Source of the DNA: Termitomyces sp. T153
Lineage: Eukaryota; Basidiomycota; Agaricomycetes; Agaricales; Lyophyllaceae
Reading direction: 5' to 3'
Length of the DNA stretch: 64,000 nucleotides
Assembly (NCBI GenBank): GCA_018296165.2
Contig: JACKQL020000056.1
Location: 186,001 to 250,000, forward strand
Both the position numbers and the translations under genes were made by a program. The notes beneath the pieces were generated by a model, which worked only from the letters and a program-made list of their open reading frames with translations, searched no databases and was not told where the DNA came from. This document shows positions 11,156-22,314 of this stretch, piece by piece (within the stretch, counting starts at the first letter, position 1; the number at the start of each line of letters is the position of its first letter).

Positions 11156-12345
11156 GTGATGAATGCGGACAGGGCTCTATCCACTCCAGAACTACTCCAT
11201 CTCATCTTCTCGTTTTCGACCATTCATTCCATTACCATAGGAATGCAGGTTTGCAAATTTTGGGGGGAAGTTGTCAAACCCGTGCTGCGGAGGGCAGTCG
11301 ATTCGGACGAGCAATTCGAAGGTTTCTTGAGAGTGCTTGCACCGTGACCGTGAGTAATTTCATGCCTCGATGATTTTAGTCGTTCTAAAGTGACTCCTTG
11401 ACTGAATTGGCAGCGTTGGCGTTCACCTCACTGGCCGCGTTTTCTCGGATGTTCATGACTCGTGCGTACCCTGAAAATCGACTGGACCAACGATATTATG
11501 ATCGCGACCCTCTACTCTGTGCTCGAATTCATCTTTGAAAGTCGGCCTGTCTCTAACGTGTTTCCAAAGCTGCATACTCTCAAATATATTGCCTACGAGG
11601 ACATACGACACTTGTCTATCTTCTTCCACTCAGGCGTGAAACGATGGCTGATAGACTTCATCAATGATGAGTCCTGTAATGACCCATCCATACCTCTGAT
11701 CCCTATCAATCTTGTCCAGTCATTATACGGCCTAGTTGAACTCCAGATTAAGCGTGACATCATAGTAGATGACCTTCTTTCAACTTTTCCTCCTCTCAAA
11801 GACTTCTTGTGCTTGAGGATTATTGTACTGCCTTATCACACTGCATCGTATGCCGTGGTCAAAACATTATCCATGTTCAAAACCCTCCAAGAAATCCGAG
11901 AGTCACTGATTTCGTGCTCCGGGACATTATCGAAGAATCATCCTTATTTTCATCGTTGAGAGGTTTCCTCTCCTATGATCTCACTCGATCGAGGGTGAAT
12001 ACCTTGATGCAACTTTCCTATGAAGTCACTGAGATAAAAGAACTTACCCGTTCGCTTCCAAAAATTGAATCTCTCTTCCTGGCTCCCCAATCACATATGT
12101 TTGGTCTGCCATTCGGAACCTTGGCGTTCAACCATCTATGCCTGTTTTCCTGCTACTGCCCAAATTTGATCAAATTTGCTGTCTTGGTAGATACGAGGCA
12201 GTCATGTGAAACATTGACAGAGGATGCTGTTGACCCATTTGCTCTTCTCCAAGAACTTGATCTCGGCTCAACGTTTGCAGTTGATACGCTAAGCAATGCG
12301 GCATCAATCCTGCTAGCCAGACTTCTTCCAACTTATTGCTGATTC
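11156..12345 (+). pseudogene. F-box/leucine-rich-repeat-like protein, broken
   Basis: The start codon is at 11,159 (an in-frame ATG precedes it at 11,156). The first 60 residues have an F-box look: LSTPELLHLIF, then GMQVCKFWGEVV. An in-frame TGA follows at LRVLAP. After an intron-like GTGAGT..GGCAG stretch (about 11,350-11,413) the coding frame resumes only in pieces: 11,462-11,959, with LRTLKIDW and LHTLKYI-type repeats, and 11,809-12,342, with PKIESLFLAPQSHMFG. A frame change near 11,905-11,915 is needed to join the two. F-box proteins recruit substrates to SCF ubiquitin ligases. The breaks suggest a pseudogene, though unrecognised introns could explain part. A decayed copy of the last 540 bp is at 20,108. 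Confidence 0.6.
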
Positions 12346-13235
12346 ACTTTTGATCGCTTTCACGGCCCTGCTGCTGCAACAACTATTGATCAACTTCTGT
12401 CGGAGGCAAGGGTGACAAAGAAAGAAAGGGGCCTTTCAATAGGTTTGTAAAATGTATACAGCCATTGAATAATCATCCCTGCCCTTTGATATAAATTACA
12501 TTCGTATTCTATTGACGCGGTTACGGGGGGATGACCACCGCTTTATTCTCACTGTTTCCCTGACCTCATTGTCTCCAGTTACATATATACCTGCCGGCTG
12601 TAAGCGAGCGACCCCCTCGTCTCACACTGTGCTCGCAACCCTCGATAAATTAGACTTTTACGTCACGCGTCGCGTTCTAAATCGTGATCTAATCTATTCG
12701 TCGATACGCCTGCGTGCCATCAGCAAAACGGCAGGGTTAGTACATGGGTAAATAAGAGCACTATGTGATGAAAGGGAATGCAAGTAATAGTACCCATATC
12801 CCGGACCTCAACTAATTGGTTAGGTGCTATGATAAATTTATTTTGTTGCTATTGGGCTTTCAACACTGGACTGAAATTTTATTTTTGGTGACAACATTGG
12901 ACTCAAATTGTGATTTTGGTGACGACGTTGGATGGCCTTGTATACAACACTTAATCATTAGCATATAGCTACATGTATGTATGCACAAAGAGTTCACAAT
13001 GGCAGTTATAATAGAACTTATCAGGCAATATTCCAGCCAATCATCATTGTAATACATTTCAATGCAATCAAAGGATATCAATAAAAGTACAAACATAAGA
13101 AGAACAACAATAAAAGCATAGAAAGAACAGTAGTAGCAAAGAAAGCATCATTAACCTTATAGCAACTAAAGTCCATTATTGTTCATGTCAGTAGAGTCCA
13201 CATCAGTACACCATAAGCAGCCAGCCCAAGAATAT
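12346..13235. other. Intergenic, no supported gene
   Basis: The first 400 bases are CpG-containing and continue the 3' side of the F-box locus; homology to the 20.1-kb copy ends near 12,460. From about 12,770 the sequence becomes AT-rich and repeat-like. The ORFs 12,512-12,751 and 12,860-13,096 have no recognisable features. Confidence 0.4.
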
Positions 13236-14664
13236 TGTCACGACCCATCCCCAGACCTCTGGACCTCTCCCTGAGCAACTGTCACTTTTCCAGAGTACCC
13301 ACCAACACCCTCATGACCTACCTCAACCTCCACCCAACTCCAGTGCTTGCCCCAGCAATTTCTGATGCTTCCCCAGCAAACCCTTGTGATTCCCCAGCAG
13401 GCCCCAACTGTCAGGGGACCATGGTGGCCAGACCCCTGGATTGTTTCCTTTATTCCAAAACAGCTGTTCATTATAGGCCTCCTATCCTTGGGCCACAAAT
13501 ACCTTTGACCAAGGGCTATCTTTTGGGCATCTTTGTATGCAGTCACATGGTAGGAGTCTGGAGATCAAGGCCATTTACAATGGATTTGCACTTTTTGATC
13601 AGACTCTGAATTTGGTTGTTGTTGGGTGTTTTTTCCAGAAACTCTAGAGTAAATTTTCCAAACACTGGCATTGGGGATCCTTAGACTTGTTCTCTTTGGA
13701 TCTCCCTCTGCCAGTTGTGTGACTGAGCCTCAACCTCCAGAGGTTACCCTTACACTGACACATTCCCTGTGGGCCCTGTCACTCCCCTGACTCCTTCTAA
13801 GTTCCTGGGTACCTCTGACACTTCCCCTGACCCCAGCATTTGTCACCCATTTGTCACTGCAACCTGCCCAGCCAGACCAGAACATCCCAATGCCCACTAT
13901 GCAGCCTGCATTCCCATCAGTATATCACCACAGCCTGCCACCAGATAAGAACCAACACCTGTAAAACCTGCATGGCTGTGATGAGCCCTGCTGCTAGACA
14001 TGCAGTCCCCTGAGGAGATCCTGTAATTAGTATTTAAGTTGTAGAGTAAGAGTAATATCTGCTATGGTAGTCTTAATATAACTCACAATTGTGTCCTGTT
14101 ATGTCTTGTTTTCTGGTTTTGTCTCTGTTTCTGTCTCATTGTCTCTAGTCTTGTCTTGTATCATTCTTGATTCTATTTCATTTTCATCTCTATCTTGTCT
14201 CAACTCTGTCTTGTCTTATCTGCCCCAGTTCCCTTTCATGTCCACCTAATTTCCTTTCAACTCTATCTCCATTCCAATTTCTGTTCATATCTCCATGACT
14301 CTGTACATTCCTATTCAACTCTGGACCTTGTCTTACACTTGGCCCTGGAACCCATCAACCCTTTCTGATCACTCATCAGACCCTGGTCCTGCTCCATTAC
14401 TTGAGTGACCCCTAGTTGCCCCACCCTCCACATATTTGCTCCAATACTTGTACCTGATTCCCCCAAGCCCATCCCTTATCCACACTTTGTCTTAGCCCTG
14501 TCCAGACTTCCCTGGCTTTGCTTGGACTGCTCCCCCAGTCTATCTTCACAAGTATCTAATGTCTGGACTTCTCCACAATGCAGGTCATGAGTGCAGGACA
14601 TTGTGTCTGCCTAGTAAGGATTTGCCCAGTTAAGCTGAGCCCCCATGGTCAGCAGAACCTGACA
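13236..14664 (+). mobile_element. Solo LTR-A, TSD AATAT, with nested LTR-B
   Basis: The element begins TGTCACGACCC and ends CAGAACCTGACA. It is bounded by identical AATAT at 13,231-13,235 and 14,665-14,669. Without the inner insertion it is about 1.08 kb, similar to the other A copies (about 1.0-1.2 kb). It is a typical product of LTR-LTR recombination in a gypsy-type element. The 3' part is pyrimidine-rich (repeated TCTTGTCT/TCTGTCTC). Confidence 0.9.
13409..13754 (+). mobile_element. LTR-B nested in LTR-A
   Basis: It runs from TGTCAGGGGACC to GGTTACCCTTACA, 346 bp, aligned with the copies at 15,622-16,032 (opposite strand), 25,044-26,847 and 37,959-38,393. Internal landmarks are CCTGGATTGTTTCC, TTTGGATCTCCCTCTGCCAG and GTGTGACTGAGCC. 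The flanks are CCAAC and CTGAC, which is not a clean duplication. Confidence 0.75.
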
Positions 14665-14669
14665 AATAT

Positions 14670-15621
14670 CAGGCAATTAAGAATCATGATGTCATAGTAT
14701 TTTACATGATTCAACCAAAATTTTAAATACTTCCAACCCTCCATGCCAATGTCATTCTTCCAAAAGTATGAGACATTGGGACAGTTTTTTGAGCCACTGT
14801 ATATCTGTGCTTTTTTCATATTTGGTGGACTACAAAGAAAGGTACAATTCTTTACTAATTTGCTTCTCTTTCAAGACTTATTTGTATTTTGAAGGGTATT
14901 GGTAGCTGGTATAAAGCACATTGGCACTTGGTTTGATGTTACATGCCAAGTCATGATCTCACAAGTGTTGAGGCTTGGCACAAAACTTCATGACATAATT
15001 TGGTCATTGAGACAATGAGCTGACAGTCTTGCCCAACAGCATGTTCCAGAAATGCTGTTAACACAATGATAGGGTGAGCAAGAAAATAAACATATCAAGG
15101 TGTTCTATGCCTAAACAAACAAAAATCAGTAAAATCAAATTGCCCAGCATGAATGACATGTGGCCAGGGCACAAGCAATGGAACAGGTGACAAGATCTCC
15201 TACTAACCAATCCAGAAGAGCATCATTACATTTCAGAGACAAAACATACCTCTTTGAATATCCTCAAGTAGATTAAGGATAATCAAGATGACCCACCAAT
15301 AAAGGTAATGTATATGACCCAATTAACTTCAAAAGTAACTACATAATGCATCCAGGTAAACTCAAGGATCACTACTTTACTTGCCTCTTAAACCTTCTGA
15401 ACACACAAGAGATTACAAACAAACATTGCAAGCAGCTCATTATTCAAGACAACTGTAAGGAAATATCAGCTGTGGATAGTCCAAGCCAAGCCCACCACTC
15501 ATGTCCTAATCATCCAGTCAAGAGGCAAGCAGCAAGCAAGCTGGCCAGAGGCATGGCAGGCAAGCAACAGGTGACTAACAAGAGGCAGAGGCAGATGGCA
15601 AGGTGAGGCAAGGGGCTGCAC
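14670..15621. other. AT-rich repeat-like sequence, nothing recognised
   Basis: CpG is almost absent. The only ORF of note (15,346-15,606, 86 codons, Lys/Gln-rich end) has no known motif. No LTR ends or tandem repeats were found. Confidence 0.4.
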
Positions 15622-16032
15622 TGTAAGGGCAACTTCTGGAGGCTGTGGCTCAATCACACAACTGGCAGGGAGAGATCCAAAGTCTATTCAGCATCTACAA
15701 GGAGTTCTAGAGTTCTAGCTACTCACTTGGCAGAGGGAGATCCAAAGAAAACAAGTCTAAGTATTCCCAATGCCAGTGTTCAGAAAATTTACTCTGGAGC
15801 CTTTGCAAAAAACACTCAACAACAGCCAAATCCCGAGTCCAATCAAAAAGTGGAAATCCATTGTAACTGGAATCCATCTCCAGACTCCCAGCACATGACC
15901 ACATACAAATAAAACCAAAAGATAGCCATTGGTCAAAAGTACTTGTGGCCTAAAGATGGGAGGCCTACAATGAGCAGTTGTCTTGGAATAAAGGAAACAA
16001 TCCAGGGGTCTGGCCACAGTGGCTCCCTGACA
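15622..16032 (-). mobile_element. LTR-B copy (minus)
   Basis: Read on the plus strand it begins TGTAAGGGCAACTTCTGG (reverse complement of the LTR-B 3' end) and ends GTGGCTCCCTGACA. At 411 bp it is close to the 435 bp of the copy at 37,959. Flanks TGCAC and TATAT do not match. It abuts the second Helitron relic. Confidence 0.8.
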
Positions 16033-17540
16033 TATATGTGATGACTTTGGATTGTGCTGAGGTAAGCCTGACTAATGCTAACCAATCCTAACATAAGAAT
16101 TGCCTTTTAAGGGTGAAAACATACAAGTTGACTAGTTTTGGCACTTTGAACATGCTTTCTTTTAAAAGAAATTACAGTAGACAACTTGAATAAACAGATA
16201 CCATCATTTGACTATGTGTGAAAGGTGGCAGATAGTCTGCAGGTATGAAAGAGGCCAAAGGTGATTTAGTGGTGTTTTTCATGCCTTGCATGTTTTTTGA
16301 CACAAGATGACCAAACAATGGACATTTCTGAAGTTGTGGAAAGGAGGCCACACAACAAAATATGTTTGGTCACATCTATTGGTTGATTGGTGTTGACTAT
16401 CAAGCTAATTAGTAAATTCTTAACCACACTGAGCTATTGATATATTGAATATCTCATCATACAAGTTAATTTTAATGGTTTTTGACTATTAAAATGCTTA
16501 ACAATTGATGTTGTAGGCATACAAATTAACCACCTACTTCTGCTGAAAGCCAAAGGCAACAAGCTAGGATTCAAAGGAGGCTTTAACAATTGTAAATGAC
16601 AAATCCTGATGATTGTCATGCAAATAGAAACATAGATCATTGGAACAGATTAATACTGTGGTTTTTCCACCACTTCAAGTTGGGCCTGGAGGTATGGGAA
16701 CTGGGGGTATCAATCAATCTATGGGATCTGGGGGTTTGAGACCTATAGCCACTGCTTCTGTCTCTTCAGAAAGACCTATTATGCAGCCAGCAGCTGCTGA
16801 TGATCCATTTTCTATGGTTATTCCAGAAACCTTTACCAACATTGAATTGTAAAATCAAACAAAGTGAGGCTATATTCGGACTGGAGTGCTGATAGCTGTA
16901 TGCTGGCTTTCTGATTTCAAGCTGTGTATTCAGACTTGAAAGTGCGTATTCTTATAGTTTTATGGTAATTGGTTCTTATACCTTGGAGTCAACTTATTCC
17001 TGATCATCTCTAATTTTTCTTGCTCTCAATGGATATTTGATTATGTTATGATGGCTTCTGAAAAAGGATGGTGGGTTTAATTTGTTATGTTAATGGAACC
17101 ATTGGTGAAGAGAGCATTGATGATTGCTTTAAGATGGAAAAAAGCTTCAGAAGGCAGTATTTATATAGAATGTGTGAAGTTTATGGTCCTCTGTTAAGGG
17201 ACTGGAACAAGAGGTTTTTTGCTCACTATTATGACATATATGTATGATTTGATAGACTGGATTGCTGATAGCTGTAGGCTAGCTCCTGTTTCTGAGGATC
17301 CACAAGGTTTTTGATTTGGAGGTGTATGATTTATGATTGATAACATAGAAGACCTAAGTAGACAAAAAAGGTTGGGTCTGTATCTCAGCATTGAGTTGAC
17401 AAAATACAAAGACCAAACTGGAAGATCATGGATTTGGATCTGGATCTCAGCATTGAGTCAGAAAATCAAGGACCTAACCAAACAAAGTGAGGTTGAGTCT
17501 GGGACTTAGCAAGAGTTACAGGCCCTGTGCTCCCATGATG
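16033..17540 (+). mobile_element. Helitron relic (copy 2)
   Basis: From TATATGTGATGACTTTGG onward this matches 5039-6950 of copy 1: the same AAGCCTGACTAATGCT segment, the same ORF start (MTDPD/ATCCTGATGATTG region) and three degraded 59-61 bp units near 17,351-17,500, then AAGAGTTACAGGCCC. The helicase frame survives only as 16,640-16,852, ending VIPET; the rest of the helicase is deleted. It is a non-functional remnant. Confidence 0.75.
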
Positions 17541-20107
17541 ATTGCCTTGTCTGCCACATGTCATGCTTTGTAATATATTGCTGCAGCAACTGCATTGGTA
17601 ATCATCATTGTGTTAATATTGCATGTGAACTATGCTCCCGTGATGATCAGCTTGTCCACCACATGTCAATGCACACCTGGACAATGTGCAGTGATATCTA
17701 AATGAGGTGTTCATTTACAGTTACTCTGGTAGGGCTTACAGGTGGAGGGTGTGTCAAATCATTGTCTGACATGCAATTGCAAGATGAACAATGAACCAAC
17801 ATGTTTTGAATCATCATTCTGAACACATCATCAGTTTTGCTTTCCTTTTGTCCTTTCTACTGATGTTTTCCATGTCTTTTCATTTTTTCATTTTTTCATT
17901 TCATCTTTTGTTCTATATAATGATGTTCCACTACTCTATTTCCTTTCAGTGCAGCCCTGCCCATGGATGTGTGGCTTGGCTGCTGGCAACATTTCTTTCC
18001 TCTCATACCTTTTACTGGCCTAGTGTATGAAAAAATGTTATATTAAGAAGTCATTATTATACTGCTCTCTTCCTAACTAAGTGATAAGCAACTTGTTATA
18101 TGTAGACACTGGACCGGTCATGTGCCACAATGGCCCATCCTCAACAGTTTTTACATTATTCCTTGTCCTTGGGCAGCTTCTGTAATGGTTGTTTCAAATG
18201 CTATCCAATTTGATCCATCAAACTTCTCCTTGGCTGGGAGTAGGCACAAGTTGGGGTTGCTGGACATTTGTGTTTTTAGGAGTTTGGTTGATTTTGTTGG
18301 GTCAGATAAAATTTTCAGTGGTCTTACACACTGAGTGGCTGGGGCCTGATAACCTGTTGGACACATAATATACTCAGTCCATGTACAGAAGACTCTATTC
18401 TGGTATGTACCTGTTGGACATGTAATATACTGTATAGTATTGGCACAAGGTATGAACCATGAATGTTGATTGGCCCACCTCAGTCCATGTATGGTAGACT
18501 GAGGTGTGTCTGGCATCCAAACTGCTCCATGTGCCCTGTGCCACTTCCATATTTCTTTATTCATCATGTGTCCATCACATTCAGTGCAGCTCCCTCCAAT
18601 AAGTCATTTTGATTGATTTGTATTGAGATGAATTCTTGAACAAGAGTTTACCTATGATTATACTTCTGAAGATGTCATTAATATGTCACTATAAAAATGT
18701 TGCAGGAACCACTACAGCCAAAGAATATTTCCATCTATTCTCTATCTTTCTGACCATCACCTCTTCTGTGAATCCAGTTTTTGTTGTCTGAGATATTGCT
18801 CATTGCTTTCTCCATCTAGATATTGTGTTCAAGTATTTGAGACTCATGAGATACATTGTCTCTGGTTGGCAAGAACAGTCCAGCTCTTCTCTTTGTGGTC
18901 TCTTCCAATACTTCAAAAGTCAGTCTTCTAGACCTGCCCAGCATATTTGCAGGGTAATATGGATGTAATGGATTCATACTGCATAGAGAGGACACTGTTT
19001 GAGCATGCTATGCATCATTCAATGAAGGGGCAGATGTGTCTTGATGAAGGAGCAATCCACATTTTCTTAAGGTAAGAAACTAAAGCTGAGTTAGAAAGTG
19101 AAGGGAGAAATTCATCAAGGCATGAATATTTTTTTGGAAGAAGAACTCCCTCTTACAAAACCCAGATCATTGGTTGAGATGGAGAGTCTACGGCTACTTA
19201 TTTTTGGATGTTCATTCAAACTTTTTCATTTGAAGTCATGAATACAAAATGATTTCTTAGCCACAACCATTGAGATGTAAATATCCCTTATTCTCCTTGC
19301 ACAACACCACACCCTCTGCCTACCCCCTTCTCATTCATAGCTATGAGAGATATGTCTCAGGGTAGCTGACCTAAGAATAGACAGTATTCAACCCACTATA
19401 AGGGATATGCCCTAGTCTCAAGGCAGCTGGCCTAATAGTAGATGATAGTCAACCTGTTTGTATAATGTCTGCACTAGTTGATGGACATCTTGGTTCCAAT
19501 CCACTTGTCAGGGTATTTGAAGAGAGAATCTAAGAATTCCCCCAGCTCATGATACTGTTGGCATGATGAAAAATGGATAGAGGTTTAGGTCCATTCCCAT
19601 GATTGTAGAAAAGAGGCAGACTTTTCTTCTACAGATTCCACACTATACAAAATCTGGGGGCAAGAATGGTCAACACAAATTGGTCAATAAATGCTACTCA
19701 TATCTGGACAGTCTCATACATGGGTGTTCAAGTTTTTGAGAATGCTTTTGGTCATCAATTTCAAGCTATCCTTCAGGTCACTTCCATTTGCCAAACCAAG
19801 CCATTTGCATTACTGCTGCCTACAATGTTCCTTTATTGTTGCTTTATTGTCTCCCTCTTACTTGAATAGGCCTCAAACTATTTCAACGAGATGCTGAGTT
19901 ATGCAGGGAGAATTGCAAAAAATTGAGGAGGCTATGAAACATTAAGACTGTAGAACATAAGGCCGAGGAAGATTAAAATTCTATGCTTTCTCAACTTTTG
20001 GATGACAAACACTTCCCGTTTCACATCCCATCGCTGGCCATTGAAAGCTCTGTTTGCAGCCAAAACCCATCTTTCTCAGCGTACCCAAAAATACAGAAAA
20101 GGTGTTC
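17541..20107. mobile_element. Decayed repeats with a copia gag fragment (minus)
   Basis: CpG-poor sequence. On the minus strand, about 18,340-18,160, the frame reads KFDGSNWIAFETTITEAAQG, which resembles the N-terminal gag block of basidiomycete copia elements (F(D)G.NW..F...I..AA...G). Upstream of it is LKILSDPTKSTKLLKT. The rest (18,340-18,567 minus, 19,666-19,897 plus) has no clear match. A diverged direct repeat, GCTCCC(A/G)TGATGAT, occurs at about 17,530 and 17,633. Confidence 0.45.
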
Positions 20108-20670
20108 GTGAGTTACTGATTTCATGCTTCGGGACATTATTGAGGAAAAATCATCCTTGTTTTCATTGTTGAGAGGTTTCCTCACCTATGATCTTACTCA
20201 ATTGAGGGTGGATACCTTTATGCAACTTGCCTATGAAGCCACCGAGATAGAGGAACTTGCTCACTCCCTTCCAAAAATTGAATATCTCTTTCTGGCTCCC
20301 CAATCACATATGTTTGGTTGTGTTTGACCATCTATGCCTATTTTCCTGCTACTGCCCAAATTTGATCAAATTTGCTGTCTTGGTAGATATGACACAGTCA
20401 TGTGAAACATTGACATAGGATGCTGTTGACCTATTTGCTCTTCTCCAAGAGCTTGATCTCTGCTCAACGTTTGCGGTTGATATGCTAAACAATGCGGCAG
20501 AAATCCTGCTAGCCAGACTTCTTCCAACTTATTGCTGATTCACTTTTGATCGCTTTCACAGCCCTGCCACCACAACAACTATTGATTGACTTCTGTCAGA
20601 GGCAAGGGTGGCAAAGGAAGAAGGGGACCTTTCAGTGGACTTGTAAAATGTATAAAAACCCTTGGATAAT
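20108..20670 (+). pseudogene. Partial, decayed copy of the F-box gene 3' half
   Basis: The sequence matches 11,918-12,460 over its whole length, including FLAPQSHMFG. The ORF 20,124-20,327 then stops after GCV, and the TGCCATTCGGAACC segment of the parent copy is missing. Differences are dominated by CG to TG/CA: for example TTTCGTGCTCC versus TTTCATGCTTC and ACTCGATCGAGG versus ACTCAATTGAGG. It lacks the F-box end, so it is a duplicated gene fragment. Confidence 0.85.
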
Positions 20671-22314
20671 CATTCCTTTGTCACAATTCTGAACATGTTT
20701 CAAGGGTGGTGGCGAGTGTACCTCTACATTGATATTGATATGTAGGAAAGTTGTGCATGTATATTTCAGTCATTGATGGACAGACAGAGAATCTGACTAT
20801 GCCTGACAGTCAGAGCTATAAAAGGACTCTGGACATTAGATGGCTTTCCAGATTTCCACCTTTACCAGCTGGACTGTAAGGGAACCTCATGTCGTCTTCA
20901 CTTTCTCCTCCACCTTGTTCACATTTGTTCTCAACTTTCTGGAGTGCCCTTGATCTTGTTCATCTGAATGCATGTATCAATCTGTTTCCTTGCAGTAGTT
21001 GAGGTGGTCCTACTTGGAAATTTTCCATCTCATGTATTGGCTGCTTGAATTCCAGGATTTAGGACTCAATCCACTGAAGATTATATTGTCCAGCTGAATC
21101 ACAACACCAAGATTGAACCATTCCTCCGGACCGAAAATATAAAGGCAAATGGCAAATGGAACTGGATCAACTGTTTTTCTGGTAGGTTTTACTAGCTCCA
21201 CATCATCCACAATTTTTTTACTGAAGGTTTGCTCAGTAGTGGCCCTGACCACTGCAGGAGCTGCGTCATTGAGCAGAAACCGCACTGTGAAATCCATCAC
21301 CTATGATACTGAGATAGTCCTTGAGTCAGTGAAGAAACAGTTAGTTTGTTTCCTATTCAGTATAACATTTTGATCGCTAATATGAGGTCAGATATGAAGC
21401 GCATTGGGGGCTTTTCTGCCTGACTTCACTGGTTGATATCCAGCATGAATCTCAGTAAGTTTTGTGCCTCGGTGGATTGATTAACCCAGCTGAAGATATA
21501 AATATTATTACCACGGAAACGCTGGCTTGGATGTCGACATTTACATCGTTGGTCAGAGGTTTCTCTTGTTCTCTCCAACACCCGTGAACTAAATGTTGGG
21601 TATTGTCACAAACGCTGCTTCCACTTTGCCTTTGATCACATGTTTTATCATAAAAGGTGTATGTATATATGGAACATGTGAGTGCTTTTTGTACATGTGT
21701 CTTTCTCTATAATGTTGAACTTGAATAAAGGCTCTGTTTCAAGGCCGTGTGACATGGGGTGGAGGGCGATTGATGATATACCATCTCCACAACAGCAGGA
21801 TGTAAACAGACATGGAATGCAATGTGCATGAGGGAATTTTCTTGTTTCTCTGTCAAGTATTGTCTAAATCAAACTTTTAGAGCTGCAAAATTTGGGGTTG
21901 CAAAGAAAGCGCATATAATTGCAGTGCGTATCATGTAACTGCAAAGTTCTGCCTAAAGTGACAAGACATGCTCTAGACAGATGCTTGTTTCTGGACTGTG
22001 AGATCCAGTTATGCTCATACATACATTTCTGAGTTTCGAGGTCCAGCATTGATGGGATGGCATTTATTAGGCAGGGCACAGATGTGGTCGATCATCAAAA
22101 GAAGATGAAAACCTCTGCGTCCAAAGTAGTCGCTGGATGATGTTTTGACTAAGACTGGCACGCTGTTACTGGCATTAAAATTAGGCGGCGGGGAAAGTCG
22201 GAAAGCAGGGGCCAGTGAATGCGGATCGCGGAAGGGATGGATTGGATGTGCGTGGGAAGTGACGTATGGGCAAATGTCGTCATCGAGGAGTTCTGTTCCC
22301 CAACTTCGACGAGG
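20671..22314. other. Intergenic; one possible small minus-strand gene
   Basis: The only candidate is 21,010-21,300 (minus, 96 codons), with a plausible protein composition (DFTVRFLLNDAAPAVV, later PFAICLYIFGPEEWFNLG) and CpG content between host and repeat levels. It has no recognised motif and may be one exon of a longer gene. The last 200 bases before 22,315 are GC-rich and should contain the promoter and 5' UTR of the transcription factor gene. Confidence 0.35.

Noticed and set aside
17530..17670. Direct repeat GCTCCC(A/G)TGATGAT 100 bases apart
   Set aside because: It is short and diverged, with no element boundaries; probably an old local duplication in the Helitron flank.
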